Positions 33,439-46,215 of a stretch of DNA of 64,000 nt are shown in pieces. The position numbers were made by a program, and so were the translations under genes. A model generated the notes under the pieces. That model had not been told where the DNA came from. It saw only the letters and a program-made list of their open reading frames with translations, and searched no databases. Source of the stretch: Rhododendron vialii (Eukaryota; Streptophyta; Magnoliopsida; Ericales; Ericaceae); assembly GCF_030253575.1 (NCBI RefSeq), contig NC_080563.1, forward strand, positions 38,295,501 to 38,359,500, written 5' to 3'. Every line of letters starts with the position of its first letter. The stretch's first letter is position 1.

Positions 33439-36400
33439 AGAAGTGAAGAGTTTTAATCGTTCTAATACAATTCGTTTTGTAGGACGAAACGATGCATTCA
33501 GGGGCTGACGTGGAGGCGTTCACAGCTGCACTTAACAGGGACATAGAGGGCGATAATACCTCCACATCTCAACCCTCTGATTCAGACACTGGTGCGTATT
33601 CCTTTCATTCCTCTGATTCAACCTTCAATCGATAATAACCCCTCAACCCTAACTAAATGGAGTGCAAAATTAGGACTTTCCCTAGTTTTGTCTGTTTTTA
33701 CCTTTGTTGAAATCCATTCTTGTCTAATAAGTTATTTTCCTCTTTGTTGCTTGTAAAGTGTTGCGGATTTAAATTTTACTTATCTAGTTTCAATTTTGTT
33801 ACTTTAGCTTATACGTAGAGTGAGCTATAAGAAACATGATCCTGGGTTAGCTTAGGAGCTTAGTCTGTAATTTGAAAGCAGGGTTTTAGCTTATACCTAG
33901 TGTTATACTGTTGTGTCTTCCTCCCATTTGTTAGTTATCAGATCAATAATAACCCTCAAATTGCGCTAACTAAATGGCGTACAAAAATTAGGACTTCCCC
34001 TATTTTGTGGTTTTTTACCCTGTTGAAATCCAATTTTTGTTACTGAGTTTATTTCCCTCTTTGTTGGTTGTAAAATGTCTTGGATCTGACTTTATCTAGT
34101 TTAAATTTTGCAACTTTAGCTTATACTTTGTGTGAGCTATTAAGAAAAAGATCTTGGGCCAGCTTAGGAGCTTAGTCTGTGATTTCAAAGTAGGGTTTTA
34201 GCTTATACCTAGTGTTAGACTGTCATGCCTTCCTCCCATTTGTTACTAATCAGATCAATAATAGCCCTCAAATTGAGCTAACTACATGGAGTACCAAAAT
34301 TAGGACTTCCCTATTTTGGGGATTTTTTCTCTGTTGAAATCCAATTTTTTGCCAATCAGTGTGTTTTTCCTCTTTGTTGGTTGTAAAATGTTGAGGATTT
34401 AAGTTTATATATGTAACACCCCAAAAATTCAGAGACATTAAAAAAATTGAAAAGAGATTTCCAGTTGGTTTTCCATTTCGAAGCATTTAAAATTCAAAAA
34501 GTTTTGTCAATTCCAACACAATCAAATCACAACATACCAACCTTAAAGTAATTTGCCAGATTCTCTTACTGTACAATATTAAAATAATTAATTGAAATTA
34601 CAAAGCAATTAAGGGTGTAACTAGGGTTCGATAATATCTTCTTTGGTCAACATTAAATCATTCTTTGCCTACGGCCCTTCTGTTCCGTCTTCAATACCTT
34701 ACGTTCGAGTTACCAGGGCAACATAGTACCGTGAGCGATGACACTCAATAGCCAAAATCCACCCGAAACCCATAACTTACAAACAAAGGCATGTACAATA
34801 CAGTTAAATTAAAAGGCAAATTAAGCAATAAGATCAAATTCAATTACTAGCCATTAACTCAGTGAATTCTAGAATCTCAACCTTTGAGAAACATCCTCCC
34901 ATGCTAACCACTAGGACTATGGCTATTCGTGATACCGCTCCTCCTTGCTTGCCCTAACCGGGAGCCCTAATGAAACGACCTAAGTTATTTACTTAGTCGG
35001 AGTCATCAACCACCTCGCAAGGATGAATTCCCAAGGGAACTAACTGTAACCACTGGGCCCACAAGGAACTAACCGTAACCTTGGGAGTATATAGACCATA
35101 ACCTGGTACTATAATATATATCATCCTTTTATCTCCTATTCAAAAAGAGCAATCGCGTAATGCCATATCCTAAGGTTTCGAATCGACCATCAACTGCCAT
35201 ACCCTGGCTTCATTTCTCCTCTCCCAAACTAGACTCTGTGGATAACCTCCAACAGATCCGGATTGACTGGGTAACCTCCAAAAATCCCACGTAAACATCA
35301 TTCCTCTGGCTAACCCCCAATTACCTCATCTCCTATCTTCCGATTTCCTTTAACTTAAAAATCGTCTATGTGATCTTCTATCTAAGTACACCAAACCCCT
35401 ATGAACCTAATGTCCATTCTAAGTACAACAGCATTTCACACAGTTTAACATTTTTACTTAACATGCTAACAGACTAACAACAATTAATTTCACAATAAGA
35501 ACAAATCATGCAAAACTAACATGCAATAAAAATTTATCATGTCATCGAGTTTATCATGCAAATAAATTTATCATGCGATTAAACTAAGATTAAACCGGAA
35601 ATTTATTAACCGTAGGACTTATAATGTTATCACTTATTCATTATGGTGGTTTAAAAGCTATTCAAACTCAAGGGGACAAAAAGTAAATAATCTAATTAAG
35701 TTTTCAATATTCCAATGGCCACTTTATTCAAAAAAAAAAGAAACATGGTTTTCGGCCGGGTGCGACCGGCGACGTCGGGTCCGAATCTTATCATACCGAA
35801 ACAAAAACAAAAATCATTACGGAACATAATATATACGTAGGGAGGTGAGTTCCGGACTACCTCTTGTCCGCGAAAAGGTTTTCGGAGGGGTTCGGTGGCA
35901 GGTCGAGGCTGCGGCGGAGCTCAGCTAAAATGATGGTGAGAGGATGAGCGGCGGCTGGAGGTGGCGGTGGTGCTGACCGGTGGTGGGATCCGGTTGGGGG
36001 TGAGCGTGGTCGGATGGTGATAGTGGTTGGCTGGAGGTGATGGAGGAGTTCGGGTGGTGGGAGGAGGTGGCGGGTGATGATGGCAGGTGGCAGTCCGGTT
36101 GGTGAGGTGGAGAGGTGGTGGAGGAGTTCGGTTGGGAAGAGGAGGAGAAGGTGTGGTGTTCGGGTGGTGACGAGAGGTGGCGATGATGGCGAGAGGTGGT
36201 GACTATGGAGGCCGGCTGCCCCCTCTCTCTCTCTCCCACACTGCGTGCTCTCTCTCTTTCTGCCGTGGGTGTGTATGTGCTGGGAACAAAAACTAAAAGG
36301 GAGGAAAGGGGTTATAATATTGGGTTTGGATCTTGGCATGGGGGGTTTTAACTCTTGGGTCATGATGTGTTGTCTCACTTGGAGGGAATTAAGGAGAAGA

Positions 36401-39400
36401 ATGGGGGATTTTGTTTGCTCCCTCTCTACCGAAAAAAATGAAGGATGGGGGAAAATGATCCGGTGCAACGCACGAACACATTAGGAAAAACCACTTGCCG
36501 GATACGCGTGCACACGATCGATTACGGAAATAAAACTGGTGTGACGACATAAATAATTTTTTGAGCAAATAATATTTTGATAATTATTATTATTTATAAA
36601 AAAAAATACCGGGTCTTTACAATATAGTTTGAGTTGAAGTCCAGATGGCAGGGATGGGCTTTGACAATATTGATATTAAGGCATTGGGTGGGAGGTCTGT
36701 GATTTTAACTTGTTCTAGCAGAGACGAAATGGAGAAAATGGTTAAAGAACGCTGTCTTCAAAGGTGGTTTTCTGAAACTAATCCGTGGGATGGTCAAGCG
36801 GCGTGTGCTGAAAGATTTGTTTGGTTGTGTTGTTATGGGACTCCGCTCAATGTATGGAGTAATACTTCCTTCCAATCTATTGGGGAATTATGGGGTTCCT
36901 TCATATCTACAGACGAATCAACACTGAAGATGTCATCTCTTGCGGAGGCTAAGATTCTAATCGCCACAAATATTTTCAAGGAAATTGACGAGTGGATTAC
37001 CGTTGATGTCGAAGGTAAGAGCTACAAAGTTAAGGTGATGGAAGATCCGTGTAACCAACCACATGAAGCGGAGAAACAGATTCCAAGAGTTAGTCTAGAT
37101 ATTTCCTCGAATTCAGAGGAAGAATCAAAGGAAGAGGAGGAGGACGATGTGGGGGTTATTCCGGTGTCTATGAGTGCAACCAATGGGTCCTCTTCAAATG
37201 CGGAGCTGGACGTTGTTCACAGAAGCGAATCCCATTGCAAGTCAGTAAGTGGTGGCGTCGATACTAGACTCAATGAGGTCAATCTTGATGAGGATAATAT
37301 GCTTGTGGCCGACTCTGAACCTTCGGAGTCTTTTCAGGGTAGTGAGGATAGTGAAATAGCTGCAAAGGAAAAATCCCAAACCTTTTATGATGGAGCAATT
37401 GTTGCGGGGGATAATACTCCTTGTTCAGAAGATGGCGCAATGGTATATGACCCTGCTTCAGAGGTTGCGGAACCTAATGAAGGCTTTTGGAACCTATCAA
37501 AAGTAGGCTTTTTAAATGACAAGGAAGTTGAGGGCATCCATCTTTTTGTTGACCTCAACCCAGTTGAGGAGGCTAAGAATTCAGGGAAAGAAAAATGGGA
37601 ACAGAAGTCAGTAGACAATATTTTGGGCATTCCAAAACCCAAGAAGAGGGGTGCAAGTAAGAATCACAAATCCAAGAAGACAGGCGGAAAAAAGAAGCAA
37701 AAAAGCATTGTGTTTAGATCTGCGATTGCTGCTGCGGCTTTATCCACTTTTTCCGGAGACACTAACAGGTTTCACCTGGATGATGCAAAGGCTGCTCGGT
37801 CTATCGACAAAATCTTGGCCGAAGATTATTTGGGTGATGATGAGGAAGTTTTAAGTAAACTCATGATTGATCATTAATCATCTCAGGGGCATGTGGTTGG
37901 GTGTGTTTTGTCTCTTCTTTGGGTTTTTGGCCCGGGTTGGCTTCTTGCCATCCACGGGTGGTTATTTTCCCTTTTGGTTCCTAGCAGCATGGCATATGAT
38001 TGTCAGAGTTCTCTTTGCTCTATTTGATGCCTCGTGCTTCGGATCCTTTTAATCTTTGTAATCTGTTTTCAAAAATTAATAAATTTTCTTTGCTGTTCAA
38101 AAAAAAAAAAAATAGTTTAGTTTTATAACTTAGTGTATACTTAGTGTGGGTTATTAAGAAACATGATACTGGGTCAGCTTAGGAGTGCTTAGTCTATAAT
38201 TTCAAAGTAGGGTTTTAGCATTTTATACTTTTCACATGCTAGGGCTAAGTCACATAGTGCTCCTGCGCGAGCGTGAAAGCGTCTTTCAAAAAAATCCAGG
38301 ATTACTTAAATTCACGAGAGCGAGAATTGAGAGTGGGAGCAAGGGTCCTACTGAATGATTAGGAGACTTAGTGCTATTGTAAACTTCCCGACGGCTACCT
38401 GGATCTGATTATTGGGTAGGATTAAGTATACCTTCCATTTGATAGTAATCAGTTCAATAATAACCCTCAAATTGAGCTAACTAAATGGAGTGCGAAATTA
38501 GGACTCTACTTATTGTTTGTTTTTCCGTTGTTGAAATCCTTTTATGTACAATAAGTCTGTACTTCCTCTTTGTTGTTTGTAGAAGTTTAAGGATTTGAAT
38601 TGACTTAGTTTTAATTTCATAACTTTAGCTTGTGCTTGATGTGAGGCTGTGAGCTATTAAGAAACATGATCCTGGGTCAGTGTGCAAAGGGGTTTTAGCA
38701 TTTGCTACTTTTTCACATGCTAGGGTAGAATACCGAACAACAATGTTTGAGTGGTCGGAAATGATAAGGGGATACGTCCTACCGTACCTTGGGACATATA
38801 AATTTGTACCTCCTCCATACTAACTAACAGCCCCCTCGGGGGATGGTGAGAAAAGAAAAGGAAGAACCGAAGAAGAAATCCTATCACTTTTTTGGATGGA
38901 TAAAGAGGTGAGGCATGGTGAAAAGTGAAAAGAAATTGTGTGTTTAGTGGTATATTTTTGTTTCCCACGAATTGGTGAGATTTGATGCCAAACTCCAATC
39001 TTTTATTCTCACCCTTTCTCACCATCCAAAGGGGCTGTAAGAGGAAGGGTTTAATTATACCGCATCCTCCAATGTACTGTATGTGCATATTTTTTTAGGA
39101 TTGGTTGTCTAATGGATATGTAATCCTTGCCCTGTTGCGGGGCAAGGTCATACACAATCCAATACTAGATTCTGTGTAGACTAGCAAGTATTTTGTTTTT
39201 CACATTCACAAGTGTAACTTCAAAGTGTCGGGAAGGAAGAGGCTGTGTATTTGTTGTTTCTATTGTTATGGAGTGAGTGGTTATTTGTGGGGACGAGCTT
39301 GTTCATACAATAGACATTCATTTTCTAACTTTCTATGCCCACTTGTACAAACTTTGCTAACACGAAAGTTTAGCGAAAAAACTGCCTAATTTAAGCTTAC

Positions 39401-42400
39401 CAAATGCCAAAGAAGCAGCTCTGGGGACCCTTTTCTCTCCTCCTTCAGTATCCCTCGCATTTTTTGCAGAGGTTGATGAAGGCTTGAAATTCACTTCTTT
39501 GCCCGGTTGAGAACCAAAAAAGCCACATCGATTCCCCCTCATTCATGTTTCTCTCGGGCCTTCTCAGCCATTAGTTTCCATTCTGACAGCATATCATCCC
39601 CTCCAACAGCAGCTCGGGCAGCAACATTTGCAGCTGTGGCCTGCATCTTGTATCCTCGTCTTTGTTTGCCTGCATATGTCGTAAAAAGATTTAAAAAATA
39701 ACCATTTTCCCTCCTTTTAGTGGTGAATGTTCTTCTATCAATCCTCAATGTTGCATGGAGTGTGGAACGGGTATCTAATGTGAATATGTGCCTAAGTGCC
39801 TGATATGTATATCCTCAAATGCATATGCTTTATGATTGGTTGTCTTATGGACATGTAATACTTGGACTGTTGCATGCAAAGGGTGAAAATAGAGTTCGCT
39901 TGGATTGATGATCGAATCGCGCGTCTAATCTGACTAATCAAACAGGCCGTACATCATCTGATTCAAATTTCTCTGTAGAAGCCAGCAGTGGGTTTATATT
40001 TGCGTAAACCAGCTTGTATTTTTATTTTTGACATTCGTTAAGTGGACCTTTCACTGTGTCAGGAAGGAAGAGGCTGCGCATTTGTTGTTGTTATTGTTGA
40101 CGCAGTGAGTGGTTATTTGTGCAGATGAGCTTGTTGATAGCTATTGACATTCATTGTCTAACATTTTAGGAAGGGAGAGGCTGTACCTTTTGTTGATTTT
40201 GTTTGACAAGTACCTTTTGTTGTTCTTATTGCCTATTACTGGTTGAGGGTATGCTGTAAGGAATTCCCGTTGGAAGGTCAATGCATTAACAATTTGACAT
40301 AGAATGCAAACCCATTTTAGTTGTACCGGAGAGGAATGGGCTCACGGAGGTTTATATTTAAGTTGCAAAATAGGACTTAGGTTTTAAGGGAAGGAAGAAG
40401 AAGAAGGTGAGATAGGGAAAAGGAGGAAGAAAGAATAACTAGGGTAAAGATGTAGGGGCATAATAAGCTTCTCTACCAGCCATGTATTTATGATGTTATG
40501 ACCTGAAACAAGAAAATAACCTACCCTGTAAAATCACTAGCACAGACTAACAGCAAAAAAACTAAAATATAACGCTAACAACTATAATGTTTTGGCCAGT
40601 AGCTATGGATTATGAACTCATTTTGGAAAGCTAGATTTATACTGGATATGAGTAGGAAAAAAAATTATAAAATGTAGTAAGCTTGTTGTTTTGACCGATA
40701 GCAGAGCATGTACACGAGAGTTCGTATGTGGGTTTCTTATTGATGTATACCGAACAGGATATTGTATTATCAACATACTTCTCTTTCTTTGATTTGTGGT
40801 AGACTGGTAGTGTATGTTTTAGTCAGTTTGTTCATTGAGGATCATATTTCAAAGTTTCCTTTTGTATATTATGGGACTAGTCTGCTCAAGTGGCCTTCAT
40901 ACTTGGATTTACTGCCTTTGACCCTTTGGACACTTTGCTAGTTATTTTTGTTCCCTTCTTAGAAGCATCTTGATTGATTATTGATTGAGTATTGCACTTA
41001 ACAGCAGCTTTATCTAAAGGAATCTATCGCACTTCCAGTCAGTTATTTCCCCCATGGCACACTTCCAGCCAAGATGAAACAGCGAATTCTCGAAGTCAAC
41101 AAAATCTGAATGGGTCCCAGCAACAGGCTCAACATTCATCTGAGACGGATCTAAAGCAACATGGATCTGGTCCTGAGAATCAGCGGCAACAGATTGACAA
41201 TCAATTGCTAGATGATCGTCGACAACGGCAAGCAGAACAAAATACCCTCCATTTTTCTAGACCACCCAGCATTCATAATTCTGAAAAAAATCCCGAGTTA
41301 CCAAAAATTAACCAACATGCAGCGGCAACAGAACAGAAGCCCGGGAATCCACGTGGACAAGTGCCTTTTGGCCTGTTGCTACCACTCTTAACACCTCAAC
41401 TAGATAAAGACAGATCCATGCAACTTCAAACTGTTTTTAATAAACTGAAGGTGGATCCCAGACGTTGACTTCTATTTATCAACTTTACGAGTCTTATGAA
41501 TGTCTTACGTTGGATAATCTTTTGTGATGACTCTCCAGCTGATGGGGTAAAATTTCATTTTTATTCAGAAAAATGAAATCTCCAAAGATATCTTTGTCCA
41601 GAACATGAGATCTATTGTTGGGGACCAGATGCTCAAGATCGCAGTGTATAAATTACATGCTCAGGTAATCATAAATCAGTTATTTGGTTGGAGTTACATA
41701 TTACTTAATAAAAAAAAAGTGTTCTACAAAGTTGATTCTGAAAACCACAAAGATTATCTAAACTATACTTTGATTGGGGTTTTGCTGAAACCAAACAGGG
41801 AAAACAGGCTCGAAACTCGCAGACTGGACCCAACCAGTTATCATTACAATCCCAAGCTTCTGCACAAGAACAGCATCAGAAAATGCAAACTGTTGGTCCT
41901 CATCAGGGAAATGTTCCCCAGTCATTTGCACAACTTCACCAGAAGGGAGGCACCAGTGACATGTCACATATCCCGTCTTCTGCATCACAACTGAAATCTG
42001 ATTCAGCCAATTCGACAATGGGCAAGAAGCCATCTTTTCCAATTTATGGAAGTGCAGGCAATAGTTATCACCCATTTTCTGGATCTAATGTTAATGCTTC
42101 AGCCGCATCTCTCAAACAGCAACCCCATGATTCACAAATGAGGCAAGCTTCAGTTCATCAAAGCATTGATGCAAATCAGGTCAGTGACATCAACTCAGGC
42201 TGAATATTTCTAAATTCAAGTGGCAAACTTATTTAGGTGAAGAGTACAACGGTGAAGAATCTTTCTAACTTGATAAAATAGTAAATCTTTGCAACAGAAT
42301 TTGGTTCATTGGCAATCATCAACTGGTCAAGAGCAGAAAAATGGTGCTCAATCATCGATGGCTTACGTTAAACAAGAGCCTGTTGATCAGGGGAATGAGC

Positions 42401-45400
42401 AACAGTACAAATCACTTCTGTCTTCCCCCAGGGGGTTGTCTTCTTTCTCCCCTTCACAGGCACATGGGAATGCAATGACAGGAACTTTAAAGGATGATGC
42501 CCTTGAGATGCATTCCGCCAGGATGGGGTTCTCCGGGATTACAAGTACGGTGCCTTCTAATACTGCATCTTCTTCTATGACAGCACAGCTGGACCCCAAT
42601 AACTCGGTAATCTTAACGGGATCATTTACACTTACATGGTTCTGTCTTATTCTAAGATTCTCTAATGTGTGGATTGAACTTCAGGATGAGATAAACGAAA
42701 TGTCCCACCACTTACAAACGCTCTTAAACAGTGAAGAATGTATAGAAGATTTTTAGGAACATTTCGGGTTTCTGTTGGTGTTCGTACATTTTGACTACTA
42801 GATCTGATGTTTGTCTTAATTTCAGTCGTCCAGCTATTTTGATTGCCTGATTGTCTTTCGCTGCTAATTGATGGCTAATCAATCTGGATAGTGTGTACTC
42901 TTTAATCATTAAATCCTGTAGTAGTGTCAGAGAGTTTCTATAGAGGTTTATGTGTGATTGCCTTTTAGAAACTTTGAACCTGATAAAACCTGATTTTTAC
43001 CATAAAATAAACTTCACATTCCCGGAATTTTCGTCGATGGGTTTGGGTCGTGGCAGCTACTGATCTTATATTCATTGCTCTTCTCAAACTAAGAACAGAG
43101 AATATTTATCCAGCAATTTTAAAAGCTACTTCTAAGGGTTTTTTGAAGTGCTTATTTCAAGACAAAGGACAATTAAATATAAAGGCTCAATTTGCAGCTC
43201 TATAGGGCATTCTTGCATGTACATGCAAGAGGCCGGCAATGACATAGATGGTCTATATCGACAGGGCCCTCGTAAATACATCCAGTACATTGTCGTATGT
43301 GTATAGTCCATAAATATAGCGATAGCGCGTGGTTGATTTTCAACATGACTTTGTCAGCAAAAGAATAAGCATTTTGCAGGAAAATTCTTTCATAGAACTT
43401 ATTTATCATTGGAGAATCAGTTCTCCTGCGTTTGCTTGACTCTTCAGTTTTCCTTCTCTTGTTTTTTATGCGTTACTCTTAATTTTTGATGTCTTATCAT
43501 TTTTAATTGACCTCTTCCTTTCTTTTATGTTCAAAGCTCTTCCCTTTCCTATTAATGGGATTATTAATTGTTCTCTTCGGAAAAGGAACTTTTTTGGTTT
43601 ACTATAATTTTCCAAAGTATTCACGATTAATTACTTTGTTGTCATATTTTTGCTTCCGGCTGTCCATTGGCTTACTTGTTGCTTTCATGTTTTATCAGTT
43701 AAGTTCTCGAATCCCATCTGCACTTACTCCAGTTGGACCTGGAAATAATGCAAAGACTCCCCCGAAAAGGCCTCCTATTGGTCAGAAGAAACCACTTGAA
43801 TCCCTTGGTTCGTCGCCACCTCTATCAAGGTGTATTTCTTTAGCTGACGAAACTGAAAATCAGTCTTTGATTGTTGGTGCACTTTTGTTTCTCACTCACT
43901 ATCATCAACCTTTTTTTTGTTATATCTGACAGTAAGAAGCAAAAAGTATCTGGGACCTTTGCGGATCAAAGCATCGATCAACTCAATGATGTAACTGCTG
44001 TTAGCGGAGTTAATCTTAGGGTACGATGTTTTGCCATCATCTTTCTGGAATGTCAGTTAATAGCGCTCTCTAATGGTATGCTAGCCTACAACTATATTTT
44101 AGTATGAAACTCCAGATTGCCTCTTCCTATGGTGGGGCAAAACACATGTTATATTTACCTATATCTGTATATTGTGCAGAATTGATTACAAGGCACTATA
44201 GCTAAAATATAGCGTGTCCATTCATTTCTACCTCTTTCACCATGGGCCCACATGTAGCAATTCAATGCATCATGATTTGAAATAAATAGATGAAATAAGA
44301 TCTGCACCATTGTAGAAGCAGTGCTAGCCATTTAGCTATTGAACCCTTAGTGATGGTCTAACTAAACACGCTTTGCAGATACTTTAAGAGGAGCTCACAG
44401 TTCTTTGATATGCTGTGTAATGTAGGAAGAGGAAGAACAGCTGCTTTCCGGGCCCAAGGAAGAAAGTCGAGTTTCAGAAGCATCTCGAAGGGTTGTGCAA
44501 GAAGAAGAAGAAAGGCTGATTTTGCAGAAAATACCCCTTCAAAAGAAATTGGCAGAAATCAGTTAAACATTCGTTTTGTGATGAAAATTTAATCTCTGTT
44601 GAATTTATGAATTTTGTTTCTGGAGAGAACCAATTTTTTGAAGCATGCAGCTTGACAATTTGGAATGTGTATCGTGGCAGTGTCAAAATGCGGTGTGAAA
44701 AGTTCAAGCAATGATGTGGAGAGATGCTTGTCACTGGTGAGATTCTTGACCAGTATGCTTTTTTCCTTGTTAATCTTGCACCTTTCTTATGTAACTGAAA
44801 GTCCAGTGTGTAGAGGAAAGAATGCGTGGGCTGATAAGTAATCTGATCAGACTGTCAAAGCAGGTTGGTCTTTTTTTGCCTTATCGTTTTTTTCTTTCCT
44901 CTTTGTGAAAATGAGTAGTCAAAGAAATGAAAGTTGATTTTGACCCAATATGTTGACATGAACTCTTGTAGCGGGTTGATATTGAGAAGCCAAGGCACCA
45001 AACTATTGTAACTTCAGATGTTCGGAAGCAGATCTTGGCGATTAACCAGAAAGCCAGGGAAGAATGGGAGAAAAAGCAGTCGGAAGCAGAAAAACTCCAA
45101 AAGCTCAATGAAGTGAGTTGCTCTTGCAAATTCAATTTATTTTGTGCATTTGCCTGCTTAGATACATGTGTTTTAAGTGTTATTTAAATGATTGCAGCTA
45201 GATGGTGATGCTGGAGTTGATGGTGATAAGGAGAGAGATGATGGTCGTGTGAAAACACTTAAGGTATTGAGCATGATTTTGCGGTACACAGACTCTTAAC
45301 TCTTCCAAATGTAGATTTAAGCACCTGTCTTGGACGCCAAGCAAGCATATTTTGTAATTATAATTTGCCATGAACTTTGCATACAACTTATATATTACTC

Positions 45401-46153
45401 GTGATACACCTAAATGCACCTTGTATACACTATTTATCTTAGAAATTGAAGGAATATTTTAAGAATATGAATTTTACAGTGGGTCCCTGTGACCTTGAAA
45501 TGAAAATTGGAGGAATTGAGCACTTAAGACACATATTCGCATTAGATACCTGATCCACACTCCATGTAACATAGAGCATGATTGACAGAAGAATATTCAC
45601 CACTCAAAGGGGGGGAAATAGTTTTTTTTTTTTCAACTTTTACTACATATGCAGGCAAACAAAGACGAGGATGACAAGATGCGGGCCACAGCTGCAAATG
45701 TTGCTGCCCGAGCTGCTGTTGGAGGGGATGATATGCTGTCAAAATGGCAGCTAATGGCTGAGCAGGCCCGACAGAAACGTGAAGGAGGGGGAGTCGATGT
45801 GGCTTCTGGTTCTCAGCAGGGCAAAGAAATGAGTTTCAAGCCTTCATCAACCTCTGCAAAAAATGCAAGGGATATTGAAGGAGGAGAGAAAAGAGTCCCC
45901 TCAGCTGCTTCTTTGGCATTTGGTAAGCTTGAATTAGGCAGTTTTTTAGCCAAATTTTGGTGTTAGCAATGTTTTACATGTGGGCATAGCTTCTTAGTAC
46001 AGAGGTTTTCGAAGATGTCGACTTATTTTATAGTATAAAATTTATGAAGGAACCATTTTGTTGATGGCGGTATTTCCTTAGTTGTGCTACATTTTTACCA
46101 AATAGTGGTATTTCCTTCGTTGTGCTACAAGTTTATCAAATACACCATGGCGG

Positions 46154-46215
<62 letters not shown>

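Larger units (their letters stand above)
33622..38730. repeat. Four tandem copies of a ~310-bp repeat in TAF4 intron 2 (one split)
   Basis: Units start near 33622, 33936, 34247 and 38444, each with atcaataataaccctcaaat or a variant, then gctaactaaatggagt, cctctttgttg, taagaaacatgatcctgggt and agggttttagc. Unit 3 is interrupted at 34407 by the solo LTR and LINE-derived element and resumes at 38113. A segment at about 38235-38440 is extra relative to the other units and carries a relative of the 9268 repeat. Confidence 0.8.

Noticed and set aside
35857-36468. Pro/Ser/His-rich frame of 203 codons inside the solo LTR
   Set aside because: It is a GC-skewed, low-complexity stretch of a non-coding LTR; no protein family matches.
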